Positions 8,464 to 16,418 of a stretch of DNA of 64,000 nucleotides are shown piece after piece. Under the pieces are notes generated by a model. The model had not been told where the DNA came from and did no database searches. It worked only from the letters and a program-made list of their open reading frames with translations. The stretch is from NCBI RefSeq assembly GCF_040537815.1, contig NZ_JBEWSZ010000001.1:496001-560000 (forward strand), given 5' to 3'. Position numbers and translations under genes: made by a program. Source of the stretch: Mesorhizobium shangrilense. Lineage in GTDB: Bacteria; Pseudomonadota; Alphaproteobacteria; Rhizobiales; Rhizobiaceae. The stretch's first letter is position 1. Every line of letters begins with the position of its first letter.

Positions 8464-8955
8464 ATGAACGTCAAGGACATGACGCGCCAGGACTGCATCA
8501 ACTTGTTGAAGTCGGCGCGGCTTGGCAGGCTGGCCTGCGTCAGGGACAACCGGCCCTATGTTGTGCCGGTTCATTTTGCCTTTAACGACAACTTCATCTT
8601 CAGCTTCTCGCTGCCAGGCAGGAAGGTCGAGTGGATGCGCGGCAATCCTCGCGTCTGTCTTCAGGTCGATGATGTCGGCAGTGCCCAAGGTTGGAAAAGC
8701 GTTGTCGTCGAAGGTGTATTCGAAGAACTGTCGAAGGGGCCAGCCCTGGATCCGACGGTTCCCGCCCTGGAGCAGACCCCGGCTGAGGACCATGACCGTG
8801 AATTTGCATGGTCCCTGCTTGCACAGCACGCGAACTGGTGGGAGCCTGGAGCCCTCAAGCCGGGTGCTACCGCTACCGTTTCGGGGAACCATCTTTTCTA
8901 TCAGATCCGGATCGAGACGATTTCCGGAAGACAGGCATCCTATGTTGCCGCATGA
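8464..8955 (+). CDS. Pyridoxamine 5'-phosphate oxidase-family flavin-binding protein
   Basis: 163 residues with the split-barrel flavin-binding fold of the PNPOx-like group: an N-terminal helix, the L-G-R-L-A-C-V-R-D-N-R-P-Y-V-V-P strand pair (about residues 20-36), and R-K-V-E-W-M-R-x-N-P-R-V-C-L near the middle. Proteins of this size usually bind FMN, F420 or haem and are often stress-linked; the true cofactor cannot be told from sequence. An AAGAAGGA ribosome site precedes the ATG. It directly follows a small reading frame with which it may form an operon. Confidence 0.8.
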   Translation: MNVKDMTRQDCINLLKSARLGRLACVRDNRPYVVPVHFAFNDNFIFSFSLPGRKVEWMRGNPRVCLQVDDVGSAQGWKSVVVEGVFEELSKGPALDPTVPALEQTPAEDHDREFAWSLLAQHANWWEPGALKPGATATVSGNHLFYQIRIETISGRQASYVAA

Positions 8956-8982
8956 TCGTGCGTCGAGACCCGCCGCTTTCCG

Positions 8983-10053
8983 CTAGGCTGCCCGCGGTAC
9001 CTTTGAGGTGAATGTCGCCCTGGTGATGGACACGCTGGTGCCGGCGGTGTCGCTGATGACATCCACCTTGGCCTCCAGCTGTTTCACCAGCGCCTCGACG
9101 ATTGCCGTTCCCAGACCCGTGCTTGGCACATCATTGGCGATTTTCCCGACGCCATTGTCTGAAACCGTCAGTTTCCAGTCGCTGCCCGCGGTCTCGTAGC
9201 TCACCTGGATGCGGGCGTCCGCCTTCTCCATGGGGAAGGCATATTTGATCGCATTGAGCACGAGTTCGGTGACGATCAGCCCCAGGCTGACAGCCCGCTG
9301 TGAATCCATCCGGCCACCTTCGGCCGTCACTGTAACCGCGATCGGCTGGGCTTCGCCGACCATCGACGATGCCAGGCTGCTGCACAGTTTCGGAAAATAG
9401 GATCCGACATCGATCTCGTCGACGCCGGACGCGGTGTGGAGGTGACGCTGCACTTCGGCGACCGACATCACACGCTGATGCGCATCCTTGAGGTGCTGGC
9501 GCGTTTCCTCCGAGGTGACGGAGCGCGCCTTCAGCAACAGGATGCTGGCTATGATCTGCAGGCTGTTTGCCACCCGGTGCTCCATTTCGCGAAGCAGCAC
9601 ATCCTTCTGGTGAAGCAGCTCTTCGGTGCGGCTGAGCAACTCTTCCTTTTCTTTCTCGATGACGCGCCGGGCGGTTATGTCGTTGAAGGCGAGAAGGATG
9701 GTGATTGCCGAACTGTGGTCGTAGAGCACCTTGCGGGCATTGAGCAGCATGGTGCGGCGGCCGATCTGCGGGAAGTCGTGTTCGACCTCGAAGCCGTCCA
9801 TGGCTGTCTTCTCGGGGATGATCGTCTCCAGCAACAGGCGGAGTGCCGGAATGTCCCATTGGCCGTCGCCCAGAGCGTAAAGCAGGGAGCCGCGCGTCTG
9901 TTCGGGATCGACCTTGAAGGTGCTGTAGAACGAGCGGCTGGCTTCCAGAACGCGGAATTTCTCGTCAAGGACCAGAAACGGTTCGGCGATCGTATTGACG
10001 ATGGCTTGCGCCAGCGTCTGCGCATCCTCGACATTCGAAATGGGGTAAAACAT
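8983..10053 (-). CDS. PAS-domain sensor histidine kinase, HisKA_2 family
   Basis: 356 residues without membrane helices. A PAS domain occupies about residues 15-130, a short coiled linker 130-155, then a HisKA_2 dimerisation domain with H-box L-R-E-M-E-H-R-V-A-N-S-L-Q (the His in EHR is the likely phospho-acceptor), and a HATPase domain with N box (E-L-V-L-N-A-I-K-Y-A-F), D-N-G-V-G and G-L-G-T motifs. Such soluble kinases in Rhizobiales often feed the general stress response through PhyR or single-domain regulators. No regulator gene is adjacent, so the partner is unknown. Confidence 0.87.
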   Translation of the reverse strand: MFYPISNVEDAQTLAQAIVNTIAEPFLVLDEKFRVLEASRSFYSTFKVDPEQTRGSLLYALGDGQWDIPALRLLLETIIPEKTAMDGFEVEHDFPQIGRRTMLLNARKVLYDHSSAITILLAFNDITARRVIEKEKEELLSRTEELLHQKDVLLREMEHRVANSLQIIASILLLKARSVTSEETRQHLKDAHQRVMSVAEVQRHLHTASGVDEIDVGSYFPKLCSSLASSMVGEAQPIAVTVTAEGGRMDSQRAVSLGLIVTELVLNAIKYAFPMEKADARIQVSYETAGSDWKLTVSDNGVGKIANDVPSTGLGTAIVEALVKQLEAKVDVISDTAGTSVSITRATFTSKVPRAA

Positions 10054-10215
10054 GGGCTTGAAGCCAATCTTGAGGCGTGTGGCCCTCTTACCCCAACTGT
10101 TACAGGATCGGGAGGGTCTTGTCGCGGATTGAATCCGCGCGACATGACAACGTGAACGAGGGCGGTTTGCGCAAGAAGTCGTTCATGCCAGCACGGCGCG
10201 TGGTGAAGGCAGGGA

Positions 10216-11526
10216 TCACGAACCCCAGGTGGCGAACAGTCCGATCGCGGCGATCGCCATCACCGCCGTCGCCAGCCAGCCGACGATTTTCAGGCCGATA
10301 TGCAGTTGGAAGTCACCCATCGCGGCCGACTTGCTGGACAGGTGCATCATGATGCCCATCACCGGAACAGCCACGACGCCGTTGATGACCGCGCTCCAGA
10401 ACAGCGCCTTGATCGGATCGATGGGGCTGAAGTTGAGGCCGACTCCGATCAGCGTGGCAACGGCAATCGCACCATAGAAAGCCTTGGCCCGGCCTGGCTT
10501 GCGCGCCAGGCCCACATTCCAGCCGAATGTTTCGCCCAGCGCATAGGCTGAAGACCCTGCCAGCACCGGCAGCGCCAGCAGGCCGGTGCCGATGATGCCG
10601 AGCGCGAAGATGAAAAAGGCGAGGGGACCGGCAATCGGACGCAATGCCTCGGCGGCCTGGGACGATGTCTGGATGTCGGTGATGCCATGGGCGTTCAGCG
10701 TCGCCGCCGTGGTTATGATGATGAACAGCGCCACCGTATTTGAGAACGCCATGCCGATATAGGTGTCGATACGGATGCGGTTGAACTCGGGCTTTGCCTG
10801 CTCCGGAGCTCCTTTGAGCGGCTGCTTGTCGGCGTCTTCGCGAACCTGCTCAACCTCCTCTTCGGCCTGCCAGAAGAAAAGATAGGGGCTGATCGTGGTG
10901 CCGAGAATGGCGACCACGGCGGTGATGTAGGGCGCCTCGAACTTGATGTGCGGAACGACCAGATTGTAGCCGACCGTCGCCCACGGGACTTTCACCACGA
11001 AGACTATGCCGACATAGGCGAAAAGCGACAGCGTCATCCACTTCAGCACGGACACGTAGCGCGAGTAGCGGGAGAACACCTCGAGCAGGACGGTCACCAG
11101 GCCAAACAGCGCCACGTAAAGCAGGGCTGGCCCGCCGACGATCAGCTTCAGCGCCGCGCCCATCGCGCCGAGGTCGGCGCCGATGTTGATGATGTTGGCG
11201 ATAACGAGCAGCGATACGATCGAAATGCCGACGCTCGCCGGGTAGTGTTTTTTCAGGTTGCCGGCAATTCCCTGTCCGGTGACCCGGCCGATCCGCGCGC
11301 TGATCTCCTGGATGGCGCACATCAGCGGCCAGCTGAACAGCATGACCCAACCCATGCCGTAGCCGAATTGGGCGCCAACCTGGGAGTAGGTGGCGATCCC
11401 GCTGGGGTCGTCGTCCGACGCGCCTGTGATCAGGCCTGGCCCTAGAATCTTTAAAAGCTTGGGCGTTTCGGGCTGTTTTACGGGGGCCGCTGCAGCTGCG
11501 GTTGCGGTCGTCGGCGATTGCGGCAT
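10216..11526 (-). CDS. Nramp-family divalent metal transporter (atypical metal site)
   Basis: About 11 hydrophobic segments. Helix 1 carries D-D-D-P-S-G-I-A-T-Y where classical MntH has D-P-G-N; helix 6 carries T-T-I-S-P-Y-L-F-F-W-Q where MntH has M-P-H. The metal-liganding Met and Asn of helices 1 and 6 are therefore absent, so manganese transport should not be assumed. Related clades transport Mg or are uncharacterised. A hydrophilic loop with Q-A-E-E-E-V-E-Q-V-R follows helix 6. The ATG at 11526 has a better-placed GAG site than the in-frame GTG at 11553. It is monocistronic. Confidence 0.85.
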   Translation of the reverse strand: MPQSPTTATAAAAAPVKQPETPKLLKILGPGLITGASDDDPSGIATYSQVGAQFGYGMGWVMLFSWPLMCAIQEISARIGRVTGQGIAGNLKKHYPASVGISIVSLLVIANIINIGADLGAMGAALKLIVGGPALLYVALFGLVTVLLEVFSRYSRYVSVLKWMTLSLFAYVGIVFVVKVPWATVGYNLVVPHIKFEAPYITAVVAILGTTISPYLFFWQAEEEVEQVREDADKQPLKGAPEQAKPEFNRIRIDTYIGMAFSNTVALFIIITTAATLNAHGITDIQTSSQAAEALRPIAGPLAFFIFALGIIGTGLLALPVLAGSSAYALGETFGWNVGLARKPGRAKAFYGAIAVATLIGVGLNFSPIDPIKALFWSAVINGVVAVPVMGIMMHLSSKSAAMGDFQLHIGLKIVGWLATAVMAIAAIGLFATWGS

Positions 11527-11727
11527 GTCTTGCTCTGTTTGCTGGGGCCGCACGCCTGCCGTGCGCTTATGTGTCCCTTAGCTAAAACAACCTCCGACCA
11601 TGCCTTTCGTTCCGTGACCGAGGCGGCGGTTTTTTTGCTTTCGATATGTCAAATTTGAATGACGAACCGTGGAGCGCGGTGCGATCCATAACGACTGTTG
11701 CTCGTCGCGGCCGGTTTCCGGATGCCC

Positions 11728-12024
11728 TCACCGGTCGCTCGAAGGGCCCGCCACCTCGGGGGGAGGTGGCGGGCTTTTTGCGTCTGGCGACGGTTCGGAG
11801 GTCTCGACCAGCGCGCCCGCCGAGAATCCTTGCGCCTGCAATTGATGTTCCGCCTCCTGCTGGGCCATGCCCACCAGCGAATCGATATCGCTCATGGTCT
11901 CGATGTGGCCACCGTCGGCGACATCCTTTCGTATGGTGCGCAGGCTGTGCCAGGTTCGGCGCAACGTATCGATCAGGCCCGACCCGCTGGGGTCTGGCTG
12001 GTTGGAATCCGGTGCCTTGGGCAT
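11728..12024 (-). CDS. Hypothetical protein, 98 aa, with proline-rich tail
   Basis: The ATG at 12024..12022 follows an AGGAG ribosome site at good spacing. The middle (residues 16-65) is polar and helical, with S-L-R-T-I-R-K-D-V-A-D-G-G-H-I-E-T-M-S-D-I; the tail is Pro/Ser-rich with a P5 run. No domain is recognised. The last ~20 codons lie inside a strong hairpin that acts as an intrinsic terminator for the opposite strand (11746-11779), which is odd. It sits 83 bp downstream of a kinase gene on the same strand and could be cotranscribed with it. Confidence 0.5.
   Translation of the reverse strand: MPKAPDSNQPDPSGSGLIDTLRRTWHSLRTIRKDVADGGHIETMSDIDSLVGMAQQEAEHQLQAQGFSAGALVETSEPSPDAKSPPPPPEVAGPSSDR
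11746..11779 (+). terminator. Strong plus-strand intrinsic terminator inside a minus-strand reading frame
   Basis: Perfect 12-bp stem GCCCGCCACCTC / GAGGTGGCGGGC with a five-G loop, then T5 at 11775-11779. There is no plus-strand protein gene upstream within 2.5 kb, so it would end an antisense or small RNA transcript. Confidence 0.65.
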
Positions 12025-12107
12025 TGGGAAAAACTCCTGTCGTTCCCAACTGTTACCGATGCTTTCGGTTCCGTCTCTCGAAGGTTTCGTGGCTCCCGGC
12101 CCTGTTG

Positions 12108-13283
12108 TCAGGAAGCGATCGGCATGATGAATGTCATGCGGGTCTCGTCGTCGTTGGACACTGCCTCCAGCGTGCCGCCATGCATCTTGGCGATCTCGGA
12201 GGCGATGTAGAGGCCGAGACCCAGGCCTTGCTGCTCCCGACCCTTGCCGCGCGCAAAGGGCTGGAAGAGATTGTCGATGATTTCCCGGGGGATGGGCCTG
12301 CCGGAATTGGCCACCGAAAACACGAAACGGCCCTCCGCGGTCGATGCGCTTATCCACACCGGCTGCGCGTCGACACCGTGCACGAGCGCATTGCCCAAGA
12401 GGTTGGAGAACAGCCTTGCCAGCCGCAAATGGTCGGCGGAGAAGGGTTGGGTCACATCGAAGTCAGTTTCGATGGTGCGTCCCGGATGAACAGAGCGCAA
12501 TTCATCGACGATCTGGTCAAGCACAGGTCCGATCGACTGCAGATAGGGTTCCCGCAGGATGAGCTTCGAACCCATTCGGCTGCGGGCGAAATCCAGCACA
12601 TTTTCGATCAGGCCGCTCATCCTGACGACACTGCCTTCCATCAGGGCAAGCAGATGCTCTTTCTTTGCCTCGTCGGGCGTGCGCTTCAGCATCTTGACGC
12701 CAGCCGCTATCGAGGCCAGCGGATTGCGCAGGTCGTGGCCGAGAACAGCGATGAACTGCTCGCGCAATTCCTTTTGCGAACGCTGCTGGGCGGCCTCGGT
12801 TTCGGCCCTGTCCAGCCGCTCGGCCGAATCCAGATGGGTTGCGATCAGGTCGGCGAAGAGCCGAAACATGTTGATGGTCTCGGGGTTCTTAAGCTGCGCG
12901 GGTCTTGGGTCGATGGCGCAGAGCGTGCCGAAAAAAGAACCGTCACGGCGCATGATCGGCACCGATATATAGCTCTGGAAGCCATATCTCGCCGGTGTGA
13001 GGTGGCCGCAATAGACACCGTCATCGGCAACGCTGTCGATGGCCACGGCTTCGTGGCTTTGCCGGATCTCGTTGCAGATGGTCGTCTCGACCGGCAACTC
13101 GCCGCCGGGTTGCAGGCCGAAGTCGATCTTGTCGAGCACGCTGCAGGCGATCCAGCGGTCATCGGTGACGCGGGCGACGGCGACAAAGCCCATGCCGGTC
13201 GTTCTGCAGACCACGTCCAGTATGGTGGGGATAGCATCGATGCGCGCGATCGCGTCGATGTCGGCTTGGAAGTCGTGGGGCAC
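12108..13283 (-). CDS. GAF-domain sensor histidine kinase
   Basis: 391 residues, no membrane helix. The GAF domain covers about residues 15-155 (with S-Y-I-S-V-P-I and F-G-T-L-C-A-I-D-P, typical of cyanobacterial- and rhizobial-type GAF kinases). HisKA follows with H-box A-V-L-G-H-D-L-R-N-P-L, then HATPase with N-L-L-G-N-A-L-V-H-G and G-L-G-L-G-L-Y-I. The start is a GTG at 13283 with a weak ribosome site. No linked response regulator. The GAF ligand is unknown; similar proteins respond to light, redox or small molecules. Confidence 0.87.
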   Translation of the reverse strand: MPHDFQADIDAIARIDAIPTILDVVCRTTGMGFVAVARVTDDRWIACSVLDKIDFGLQPGGELPVETTICNEIRQSHEAVAIDSVADDGVYCGHLTPARYGFQSYISVPIMRRDGSFFGTLCAIDPRPAQLKNPETINMFRLFADLIATHLDSAERLDRAETEAAQQRSQKELREQFIAVLGHDLRNPLASIAAGVKMLKRTPDEAKKEHLLALMEGSVVRMSGLIENVLDFARSRMGSKLILREPYLQSIGPVLDQIVDELRSVHPGRTIETDFDVTQPFSADHLRLARLFSNLLGNALVHGVDAQPVWISASTAEGRFVFSVANSGRPIPREIIDNLFQPFARGKGREQQGLGLGLYIASEIAKMHGGTLEAVSNDDETRMTFIMPIAS

Positions 13284-13397
13284 TCAGGCGCTTTCTGACG
13301 GTATTTTTGACGGCACGCTAGCCGAGCAACCAGGAATTGTCACCGTGCGCAAAAGATATAGGTTTTGGTACAGAAGCCTGACGACCCGCGGCTCGTT

Positions 13398-14117
13398 TCA
13401 GCGCGGCTCGCGCATCATGCTGAGGTAGGTCGGGTCGAACTCGGCGATTTCCTGCAGCCGGTGCCAGTCCAGAATGGTCACGGTGTGGCTCGACCAGCTG
13501 ATCACCCCGACCTTGCGCAGCGCGCCGATGACGCGGTTCATGTGAACGACGGACAGGCCGAGCACATCGGCCAGTTCGGCCTGTGACAATGGCAGGTGGA
13601 AACTCATTCCGTTGGTGCGCTTGACGACCTGGAGCCGCACGAACAGTTCGCAGACAAGATGAGCAAGATGTCCGGCCTTGGATCGCCGGCCCATGGCCAC
13701 GATCCATTCGCGATGGATGGCGCCGTCGACCAGCGTGTCGAGCCATAGCAGCCGGGTCAGGTGCGGGGCTTCCTCGGTGATGGTGCGAAGTTTGCTGTGG
13801 TCGGCAAAGATCACATGGCATGGCGAAAGCGCGACAATGCCGTGGTCCATGGTCTTCAGCAGGAAGGCATGAAGGTCGACGAAGTCACCGGGCACCTGCA
13901 GCGAGGTGAACTGGCGGCCGCCATCCTCCAGCACCTTGTAACGTGCCGCCAGCCCATCGAGGATCAAGGTGCTGTAGGTCGGGCGCGATCCGGACACGAC
14001 GATGTCCTGGCCAGTTGCAAAGTGCTTTTCGGATGACATCGCGCCAGCCAACAGTGCCTTCTCCGCATCGGAAAGAGCGTCGTGCTGGCCAAGGTTCAGA
14101 TAGAGGGATTCCAGCAC
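13398..14117 (-). CDS. Crp/Fnr-family transcriptional regulator
   Basis: N-terminal cyclic-nucleotide-binding-like beta barrel (about residues 30-130) and C-terminal winged helix (about 150-225) with the recognition region L-S-Q-A-E-L-A-D-V-L-G-L-S-V-V-H-M-N-R-V. There is no FNR-type cysteine cluster, so an oxygen-sensing iron-sulfur centre is unlikely. A GTG start at 14117 with a GGAG site 6 nt away is chosen; the frame stays open to a TTG at 14174 with no ribosome site. Many Rhizobiales carry several such proteins of unknown effector. Transcribed alone, between a kinase and a cluster of small genes. Confidence 0.85.
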   Translation of the reverse strand: MLESLYLNLGQHDALSDAEKALLAGAMSSEKHFATGQDIVVSGSRPTYSTLILDGLAARYKVLEDGGRQFTSLQVPGDFVDLHAFLLKTMDHGIVALSPCHVIFADHSKLRTITEEAPHLTRLLWLDTLVDGAIHREWIVAMGRRSKAGHLAHLVCELFVRLQVVKRTNGMSFHLPLSQAELADVLGLSVVHMNRVIGALRKVGVISWSSHTVTILDWHRLQEIAEFDPTYLSMMREPR

Positions 14118-14339
14118 CGCGATCTCCAGCAACAGGGCTTTAGAGCCGATCGCCAAGGGTTCTGTCGGAAGCAAGGGGCGGCTTCGGGACCTCTAGGCTT
14201 TCGAGCGATAACAGGCATTAACATTTGTTAGGGTGCGCTTGTTGGTCGGCAAACATCACAGCCAATGGAACAAATTGCGCGGGAGGAGCTTGAGTCTCCA
14301 AGCAAGCCCGCAACTTCAACCATACGAACCCCGAGTCCA

Positions 14340-14576
14340 ATGCCTCGATATTACCTCGACCTCTATCACGGCGATGGCCTGACTGTTGATGAAGAGGGAC
14401 AGGTTTTCGAGACGCGCGCGCGCCTGCGCCGCGAGGCAATGCGCATTCTTCCCGATGTCTTACGCGACGAAATGTTCGACGGCGATCGGGCGCGAATAAT
14501 GGTCAAGGTCAGGGACGAAAGCGGACGTGCGGTCTTCGAGGCGTCGCTGACGCTGGATTCGGCTTGGAACGATTGA
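14340..14576 (+). CDS. DUF6894-type small protein, 78 aa
   Basis: Begins M-P-R-Y-Y-L-D-L-Y-H-G and continues with D-E-E-G-Q-V-F-E-T; this aromatic start and acidic centre mark the DUF6894 group common in Rhizobiales. The ATG at 14340 is preferred because the family starts there, although the frame is open back to 14265. Function is unknown. It is the first of three small plus-strand genes (14340, 14670, 14891) that may form one unit. Confidence 0.7.
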   Translation: MPRYYLDLYHGDGLTVDEEGQVFETRARLRREAMRILPDVLRDEMFDGDRARIMVKVRDESGRAVFEASLTLDSAWND

Positions 14577-14669
14577 AGCCGTGCGGACGGAAAATCCCTT
14601 GCGCCTATCATTTGATAGCGCCGCTCCGATCTCCTTGCCGCATGCTCTTGAGACGAGGAGATGGTGAAC

Positions 14670-14894
14670 ATGGCCAGGACACCGGAGCAAAGCTTCAGGC
14701 ATGCGCGACAATATGTCGACAGCCGAAAGACAACGGTCAGCCCAATATCGATGCGGCATGCTTTGCTGACCTTGAAAACGGTGATGCCGGACTGCGGCCT
14801 GTCCGACCAGGAACTCATCGATCTGGTTGCGGAGGTGGCCGTTGCCCGCGGCAGAAGTGTCCGCTTCGATGCCTTTTTGGAGTTGAACGGATGA
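14670..14894 (+). CDS. Hypothetical small protein, 74 aa
   Basis: A GAGGAG ribosome site lies 9 nt before the ATG at 14670; an ATG at 14661 touches that site and is less likely. The peptide is helical and charged (T-P-E-Q-S-F-R-H-A-R-Q-Y-V-D, later D-Q-E-L-I-D-L-V-A-E-V-A). No membrane segment or known domain. Its stop overlaps the next start as ATGA (14891-14894), strong evidence for translational coupling with the basic protein that follows. Confidence 0.6.
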   Translation: MARTPEQSFRHARQYVDSRKTTVSPISMRHALLTLKTVMPDCGLSDQELIDLVAEVAVARGRSVRFDAFLELNG

Positions 14895-15082
14895 ACCGCG
14901 CCAAAGTCGATACGCAGCGCGATGAGCGAGCCAAGCGTGAATCCCAGATCGTGATCGAGGCCGAGCGTGTTGCGCGTGAACAAAAGACCGCCCGGCTGAA
15001 AGCGCTTCGTCTGGCGGCGCAACAGGCCGAGCCAGAACCGACCAAGCCAAAACGATCGGCGCGTCGACGCGATCTTTCATAG
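14891..15082 (+). CDS. Small basic coiled protein, 63 aa, paralogue of 24241-24435
   Basis: Starts in an ATGA overlap with the previous gene. Sequence is almost entirely helical and highly charged: an R-D-E-R-A-K-R-E-S start, then E-A-E-R-V-A-R-E-Q-K-T-A-R-L-K-A-L-R-L-A, then a short A-E-P-E linker and an Arg/Lys-rich tail. The protein at 24241-24435 has the same plan and matching positions (E-A-x-x-R-A/E-x-K-T-x-R-L-x-x-L-R-L-A and A-E-P-E). Function is unknown; a nucleic-acid- or membrane-associated role is only a guess from charge. Confidence 0.65.
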   Translation: MNRAKVDTQRDERAKRESQIVIEAERVAREQKTARLKALRLAAQQAEPEPTKPKRSARRRDLS

Positions 15083-15101
15083 GATTGAGGTGATTGGCGC
15101 G

Positions 15102-15136
15102 CAGCCCGGTCCGGAGAGGAACCGGGCCGGGCTTTC
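15102..15136 (+). terminator. Possible terminator of the 14340-15082 small-gene unit
   Basis: CAGCCCGGTCC can pair imperfectly with GGAACCGGGCCGGGCT, followed by only TTT. It lies 20 bp after the stop of the basic protein. Confidence 0.35.
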
Positions 15137-15207
15137 CGCGATAGCAGGCAATTCTGATCGCCTGAGCCATCGCGATCAGGCTTGCAGGTTTTGCCGATCA
15201 GGCGAAA

Positions 15208-15510
15208 TCAGGCGGCGAAGCCGCCATAGCCGCGCGCTACGGCGTGCGTGGGAAGCGCCGGTTCGACGTCCGGCCAGAGAATGCCGGCGGCTTCGGCAAA
15301 GGCAACCAGGGCGCGGCGCGCCTGTTCGATGGTGAGGTAGCCGGGGATCGCGAGACCGCAGGCCTTGACCGCATTCTGGTAGAGCGGCCCCCGCCGGGAC
15401 GTCGACCATTCGGTCAGGAAATCATGCATCTCGGTCAGCGAGGCGATCTCGCGTTTGAAGCCGAGACCAACGGTTATCGCGACGGGCGAATGAAACAGTT
15501 TCTCGTGCAT
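15208..15510 (-). CDS. DUF982 domain protein, 100 aa
   Basis: The ATG at 15510..15508 follows an AGGAG site. The centre has the DUF982 pattern: F-L-T-E-W, R-R-G-P-L-Y-Q-N-A-V-K-A-C, then I-E-Q-A-R-R-A-L-V-A-F-A-E-A-A-G-I. DUF982 proteins are small, nearly restricted to Rhizobiales, multi-copy, and of unknown function. A second copy lies at 24790-25062. It stands alone between convergent and same-strand small genes. Confidence 0.8.
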   Translation of the reverse strand: MHEKLFHSPVAITVGLGFKREIASLTEMHDFLTEWSTSRRGPLYQNAVKACGLAIPGYLTIEQARRALVAFAEAAGILWPDVEPALPTHAVARGYGGFAA

Positions 15511-15691
15511 GAACAGGCTCCTGGGATTGTCGGAAAATTTCCGGAAATGGCGTCCGCGATTGGAGTTCGGGACGCATGAGAACGCCCGGTGCGCCCGGAG
15601 GTTCCCACGTCTTTGCCGTCGAGTCAGGATGAAGCGATATCTTGTTGTTAAAGCCTGATCTTTTCTTCGGTTAGACCCTGTCCTGATCGCG

Positions 15692-15946
15692 CTATTTCTT
15701 CCTGCTGGCCGCCTCTTTTGCGGCCTCATCCAGCAGCTCGATCGCGGACTGGCGAGCAGCCGCGCTCTCGCCACGGAGCTGATCGGCGACCGGAATGAGG
15801 CGAAACGCCTCGTCCAGCTTCTCTCCGGTCGCCGTGGCCTCCGGGTTGAGGGCCGCTGCGGCAACCTTGGCCAGTTTTCTGGCCTGCAGTTCCGTTCGAA
15901 CATCGTTCTTCAGGGCTTTGCGGATGTCCGACAGTTCTTTGCGCAT
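15692..15946 (-). CDS. Hypothetical helical protein, 84 aa
   Basis: Strong AGGGAGG ribosome site before the ATG at 15946..15944. Predominantly helical, alternating charged and alanine residues, ending in A-A-S-R-K-K. No cysteine and no membrane segment. Not recognised. It is 59 bp downstream of the DUF2934 gene on the same strand and probably cotranscribed with it. Confidence 0.6.
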   Translation of the reverse strand: MRKELSDIRKALKNDVRTELQARKLAKVAAAALNPEATATGEKLDEAFRLIPVADQLRGESAAARQSAIELLDEAAKEAASRKK

Positions 15947-16005
15947 AGTGCCTCCCTGCGCGTTGAAAACGCGCGGCCTCTGAATCCGTCGTCGGCTTGG
16001 TCGTC

Positions 16006-16272
16006 TTACTTGTCGGCGCGTTTCGGCTTTCGGCCAGCCGGCTTGGCAGCATCCTTGAAGTGCTCGGCAAGGGCTGGGCCAGCTCCGGCCACCCGTTCGG
16101 CGGAGCCCGCCGTCGCCGGGTCGGAATGCGCGCCGGAACCTTCGGCGTCTTCCTTGTTGATATCAGCTGTCGCCTGTTCCCAGTGGCGCTCGTGCTGGTG
16201 AAACGGCTTTCCTTCCTCGATCCAGATCTGATGCGCGCGATTGCGAATGCGTTCCTGCCGGTCCGTTGTCAC
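16006..16272 (-). CDS. DUF2934 domain protein, 88 aa
   Basis: The first 35 residues match DUF2934: R-Q-E-R-I-R-N-R-A-H-Q-I-W-I-E-E-G-K-P followed by H-E-R-H-W-E-Q-A. The tail is Ala/Gly/Lys-rich and looks disordered. The GTG at 16272..16270 is preferred because a GGAGG site lies 6 nt away and the domain starts there; the frame is open upstream to 16428. DUF2934 proteins are common small proteins of rhizobia with no known function. Confidence 0.75.
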   Translation of the reverse strand: MTTDRQERIRNRAHQIWIEEGKPFHQHERHWEQATADINKEDAEGSGAHSDPATAGSAERVAGAGPALAEHFKDAAKPAGRKPKRADK

Positions 16273-16418
16273 TTCCTGCCTCCGTCGTCCCAACGCCGCG
16301 CGATAACCCGACTTCAGAAAGCGCCTCCCGCGGCGCATGGCGCTTCCGTCTGCATCGTTCACTCGGGTTGCCGAGCAAGTGAACGGGTTCGGTCGATAAA
16401 CGTTCCTGCGCCGGCAGC

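Noticed and set aside
10119..10145. GTCGCGGATTGAATCCGCGCGAC palindrome considered as the Nramp terminator
   Set aside because: Usable stem is only about 6 bp with no T tract in either direction; not called as a feature.
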